Assembly (NCBI GenBank): GCA_030040055.1
Contig: JASHUK010000151.1
Coordinates: forward strand, 1 to 8,504
Direction: 5' to 3'
Source: Nitrososphaerales archaeon
Lineage (GTDB): Archaea; Thermoproteota; Nitrososphaeria; Nitrososphaerales; Gagatemarchaeaceae
Length of the DNA stretch: 8,504 nt
A model generated the notes under the pieces. It had not been told where the DNA came from. It did not search any database and was given only the letters and a program-made list of their open reading frames with translations. A program made the translations under genes and the position numbers. This document shows, piece after piece, positions 7,333 through 8,504 of the stretch (its first letter is position 1; every line of letters begins with the position of its first letter).

Positions 7333-7976
7333 GTCTTCTCTGATGAGTAGAGAGTAATCGTCTTGCAGACGGGATCGTCTATTCGTTTGAAGTTTTTGGA
7401 GAGCGACTCGGTTCTGATCGCGGCGAAACAGTCCACACGGACGTTTGGGTAGGTGTCAATCAGCCGCAATGCGGAGCCAGCCATCGTCTTCCCGCTCGTA
7501 ACGAAGTCGTCGATGAGGACGATGTGTTCCGGCTCTGACAGGAGCTTTTGCCGCACGACTTGCGAGTCGAAGTGCTCCCTCGCAGAAGCGTGATCTGGAA
7601 CGGCATAGATTCGCTCCAGGGAAGGAGAGACCATCGAGCCGAAGCCCTTCTCGTGCAGCGCAGTCGCAATCAGCCTTGGGACCCAAAGCGTGTCGGGTTT
7701 CATCAAGGTGCTTCGAGTGACTGGAACCACGATGGGGTCGTCCTTGAAGAACTTCATGAACGGGAGGGCTGCTTTCCGCGCAGCAATCGTGTCCGCGATG
7801 TGTTCGGGCATGAATACCTGCTTGCCTTCGACCTGAATCGGACGCTGGTACTTCACTGCGTTCCTGTAGTCTTGGGACAGACGCTCCTCTCGGCTGACTC
7901 CTCTTGGGGAGTAGGACCATAGCGCCCCGTAGTAGAAGGTGCGATTGCCCTGTTTCAGATAGTCATCGAACTTCAT
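7314..7976 (-). CDS. Phosphoribosyltransferase-fold protein (ComF/PRTase type I), partner of DprA-like gene
   Basis: A 220-residue protein of the type I phosphoribosyltransferase fold. The hallmark PRPP loop is at residues 152-164, where IVLIDDFVTSGKT gives the hydrophobic strand, the acidic pair D156-D157 and the small-residue turn TSGKT. Before it, PIVVPVTRS (81-89) fits an early core strand, and LSQDYRNAVKYQ (33-44) resembles the ComF-type 'lKy' region. Length suits a single-domain PRTase with an N-terminal extension of about 75 residues. The substrate cannot be read from the sequence: no purine, pyrimidine or orotate hood is recognisable. Such domains may act as enzymes, or only bind PRPP or nucleotides. 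The ATG overlaps the stop of the dprA-like gene (ATGA), and the bases upstream on this strand show no Shine-Dalgarno, so expression probably depends on coupling to that gene. It is the last gene of the leftward unit. I infer a partnership with the DprA-like protein. The fold is well supported; the function is open. Confidence 0.85.
   Translation of the reverse strand: MKFDDYLKQGNRTFYYGALWSYSPRGVSREERLSQDYRNAVKYQRPIQVEGKQVFMPEHIADTIAARKAALPFMKFFKDDPIVVPVTRSTLMKPDTLWVPRLIATALHEKGFGSMVSPSLERIYAVPDHASAREHFDSQVVRQKLLSEPEHIVLIDDFVTSGKTMAGSALRLIDTYPNVRVDCFAAIRTESLSKNFKRIDDPVCKTITLYSSEKTFREPF
7973..7976 (-). promoter_or_regulatory. ATGA stop/start overlap coupling dprA-like and PRTase genes
   Basis: On the - strand the ATG of the phosphoribosyltransferase (7976-7974) and the TGA of the dprA-like gene (7975-7973) overlap by four bases. 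The region just upstream on that strand is pyrimidine-rich, with no GGAGG/GGTGA. Re-initiation by ribosomes that finish the first gene is the likely route of translation, which would keep the two products in fixed proportion. Confidence 0.85.
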
Positions 7977-8504
7977 GCGGAGATTTGAAGGATGTCCCGG
8001 CTTGGAAGGGTTTCCAGAAGCTCGTTTGGCTCAGAGAGCCTAACCGCGCCGAACTTCTCCATCTCCTTCGGCCATGCCAGTTGAGAGTCGAAGAGCCTCT
8101 TCCAGATGAAGAGAGGTCTCCCCAGTCTAAGCGCTTCGTAACCCTGAGAGATTGACCCGCTGCTCTCGCTGGCCTGCACGATAACCGACGCGTCAGCAAT
8201 CAACGCCATCACCCTGTTCCGACGGATGAAGTTTGACCGGAAGACTTCTGAGCCGATTTTGAACTGCGAGATCGCCATGTGGTTCTTGATGACCTCTGCT
8301 TGTAGGCCCGCGTTCTCCGCCGGATAGGTCCTGTCAAGCGGAGTTCCCAGGACGGCTATTGTCTTTCCACCAGCATCGATTGCAGCCTTGTGGGCCGTCG
8401 CGTCGATTCCCTTTGCCAGCCCGCTGACGACTACGACGCCACGTCGAGTCAGAGCCCTCGCGAGGGTCTTGGCATCCTCAACACTCTCTGGGTCGGGTTT
8501 TCTT
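7973..8504 (-). CDS. dprA: DprA/Smf-like Rossmann-fold protein, N-terminus cut by window edge
   Basis: 176 C-terminal residues of a DprA/Smf-family (SLOG superfamily) protein are visible. The frame is open to the window end with no start; the ATG at 8278 is internal. Family motifs appear in order: RKPDPESVEDA at the edge, which in DprA directly follows a GSR/GTR loop; SGLAKGIDATAH (8390-8425); GGKTIAVLG then YPAEN (8312-8326); FIRRNR (RNR at 8213-8221); then VIVQASESSGSISQGYEALRLGRPLFIW. In bacterial DprA these motifs form the single-stranded-DNA-binding Rossmann core that helps load RecA during transformation; related SLOG proteins bind nucleotides. The protein ends about 30-40 residues after the core, so the C-terminal winged-helix domain of many bacterial DprA proteins appears to be missing. 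The usual E.SGSLiT segment is altered to ESSGSISQ. The gene overlaps the phosphoribosyltransferase gene by ATGA. Its role is uncertain, with transformation less likely in an archaeon than a repair, conflict or defence function. Confidence 0.9.
   Translation of the reverse strand, partial: RKPDPESVEDAKTLARALTRRGVVVVSGLAKGIDATAHKAAIDAGGKTIAVLGTPLDRTYPAENAGLQAEVIKNHMAISQFKIGSEVFRSNFIRRNRVMALIADASVIVQASESSGSISQGYEALRLGRPLFIWKRLFDSQLAWPKEMEKFGAVRLSEPNELLETLPSRDILQISA

Noticed and set aside
7548..7922. Rightward 124-codon ORF opposite the phosphoribosyltransferase gene
   Set aside because: Antisense to a gene with a clear PRPP motif; the translation has no domain signal.
8276..8278. ATG at 8278 as the start of the dprA-like gene
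   Set aside because: The frame continues upstream to the window end with essential DprA motifs (SGLAKGID, GGKTIAVLG, YPAEN), so this Met is internal.

Overview
The window reads as archaeal chromosome. The best fit is the Thaumarchaeota/Nitrososphaeria lineage or a close relative, in a high-GC genome. The main reason is that the largest RNA polymerase subunit is one unsplit 1261-residue chain, whereas most archaea encode it as separate A' and A'' genes. The protein sequences also look thaumarchaeal to me, but I could not run a phylogeny, so the lineage is an inference.

Left part (1-6780, + strand): a tight, GC-rich transcription/translation operon. It holds rpoB (5' end outside the window), rpoA, ribosomal protein L30e and the archaeal two-KH-domain NusA-like protein. 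Spacing is 4 bases, a 1-base overlap, then 4 bases. Two starts are non-ATG (GTG for rpoA, TTG for nusA). No promoter is visible inside the block, so it is presumably co-transcribed from upstream. rpoB and rpoA supply the catalytic core of RNA polymerase, and the NusA-like protein is a predicted elongation/termination RNA-binding factor.

Middle (6781-7313): in many archaea this operon continues with rps12 and rps7. Here the operon stops, and base composition and codon use change at once, from about 65-70% GC to about 50-55% in sampled lines. This stretch holds one possible small membrane protein (6830-7159, not recognised) and a convergent intergenic gap with several short repeats and hairpins.

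Right part (7314-8504, - strand): a two-gene unit transcribed leftwards. A DprA/Smf-like Rossmann (SLOG-type) protein, cut by the window edge, is followed by a stand-alone type I phosphoribosyltransferase-fold protein. Their stop and start overlap as ATGA. This DprA plus phosphoribosyltransferase pairing is the most interesting content. Similar domains occur together in the bacterial PsyrTA/RqlHI toxin-antitoxin or genotoxic modules. In an archaeal accessory region it suggests a DNA-processing, conflict or defence module whose remaining parts may lie beyond position 8504.
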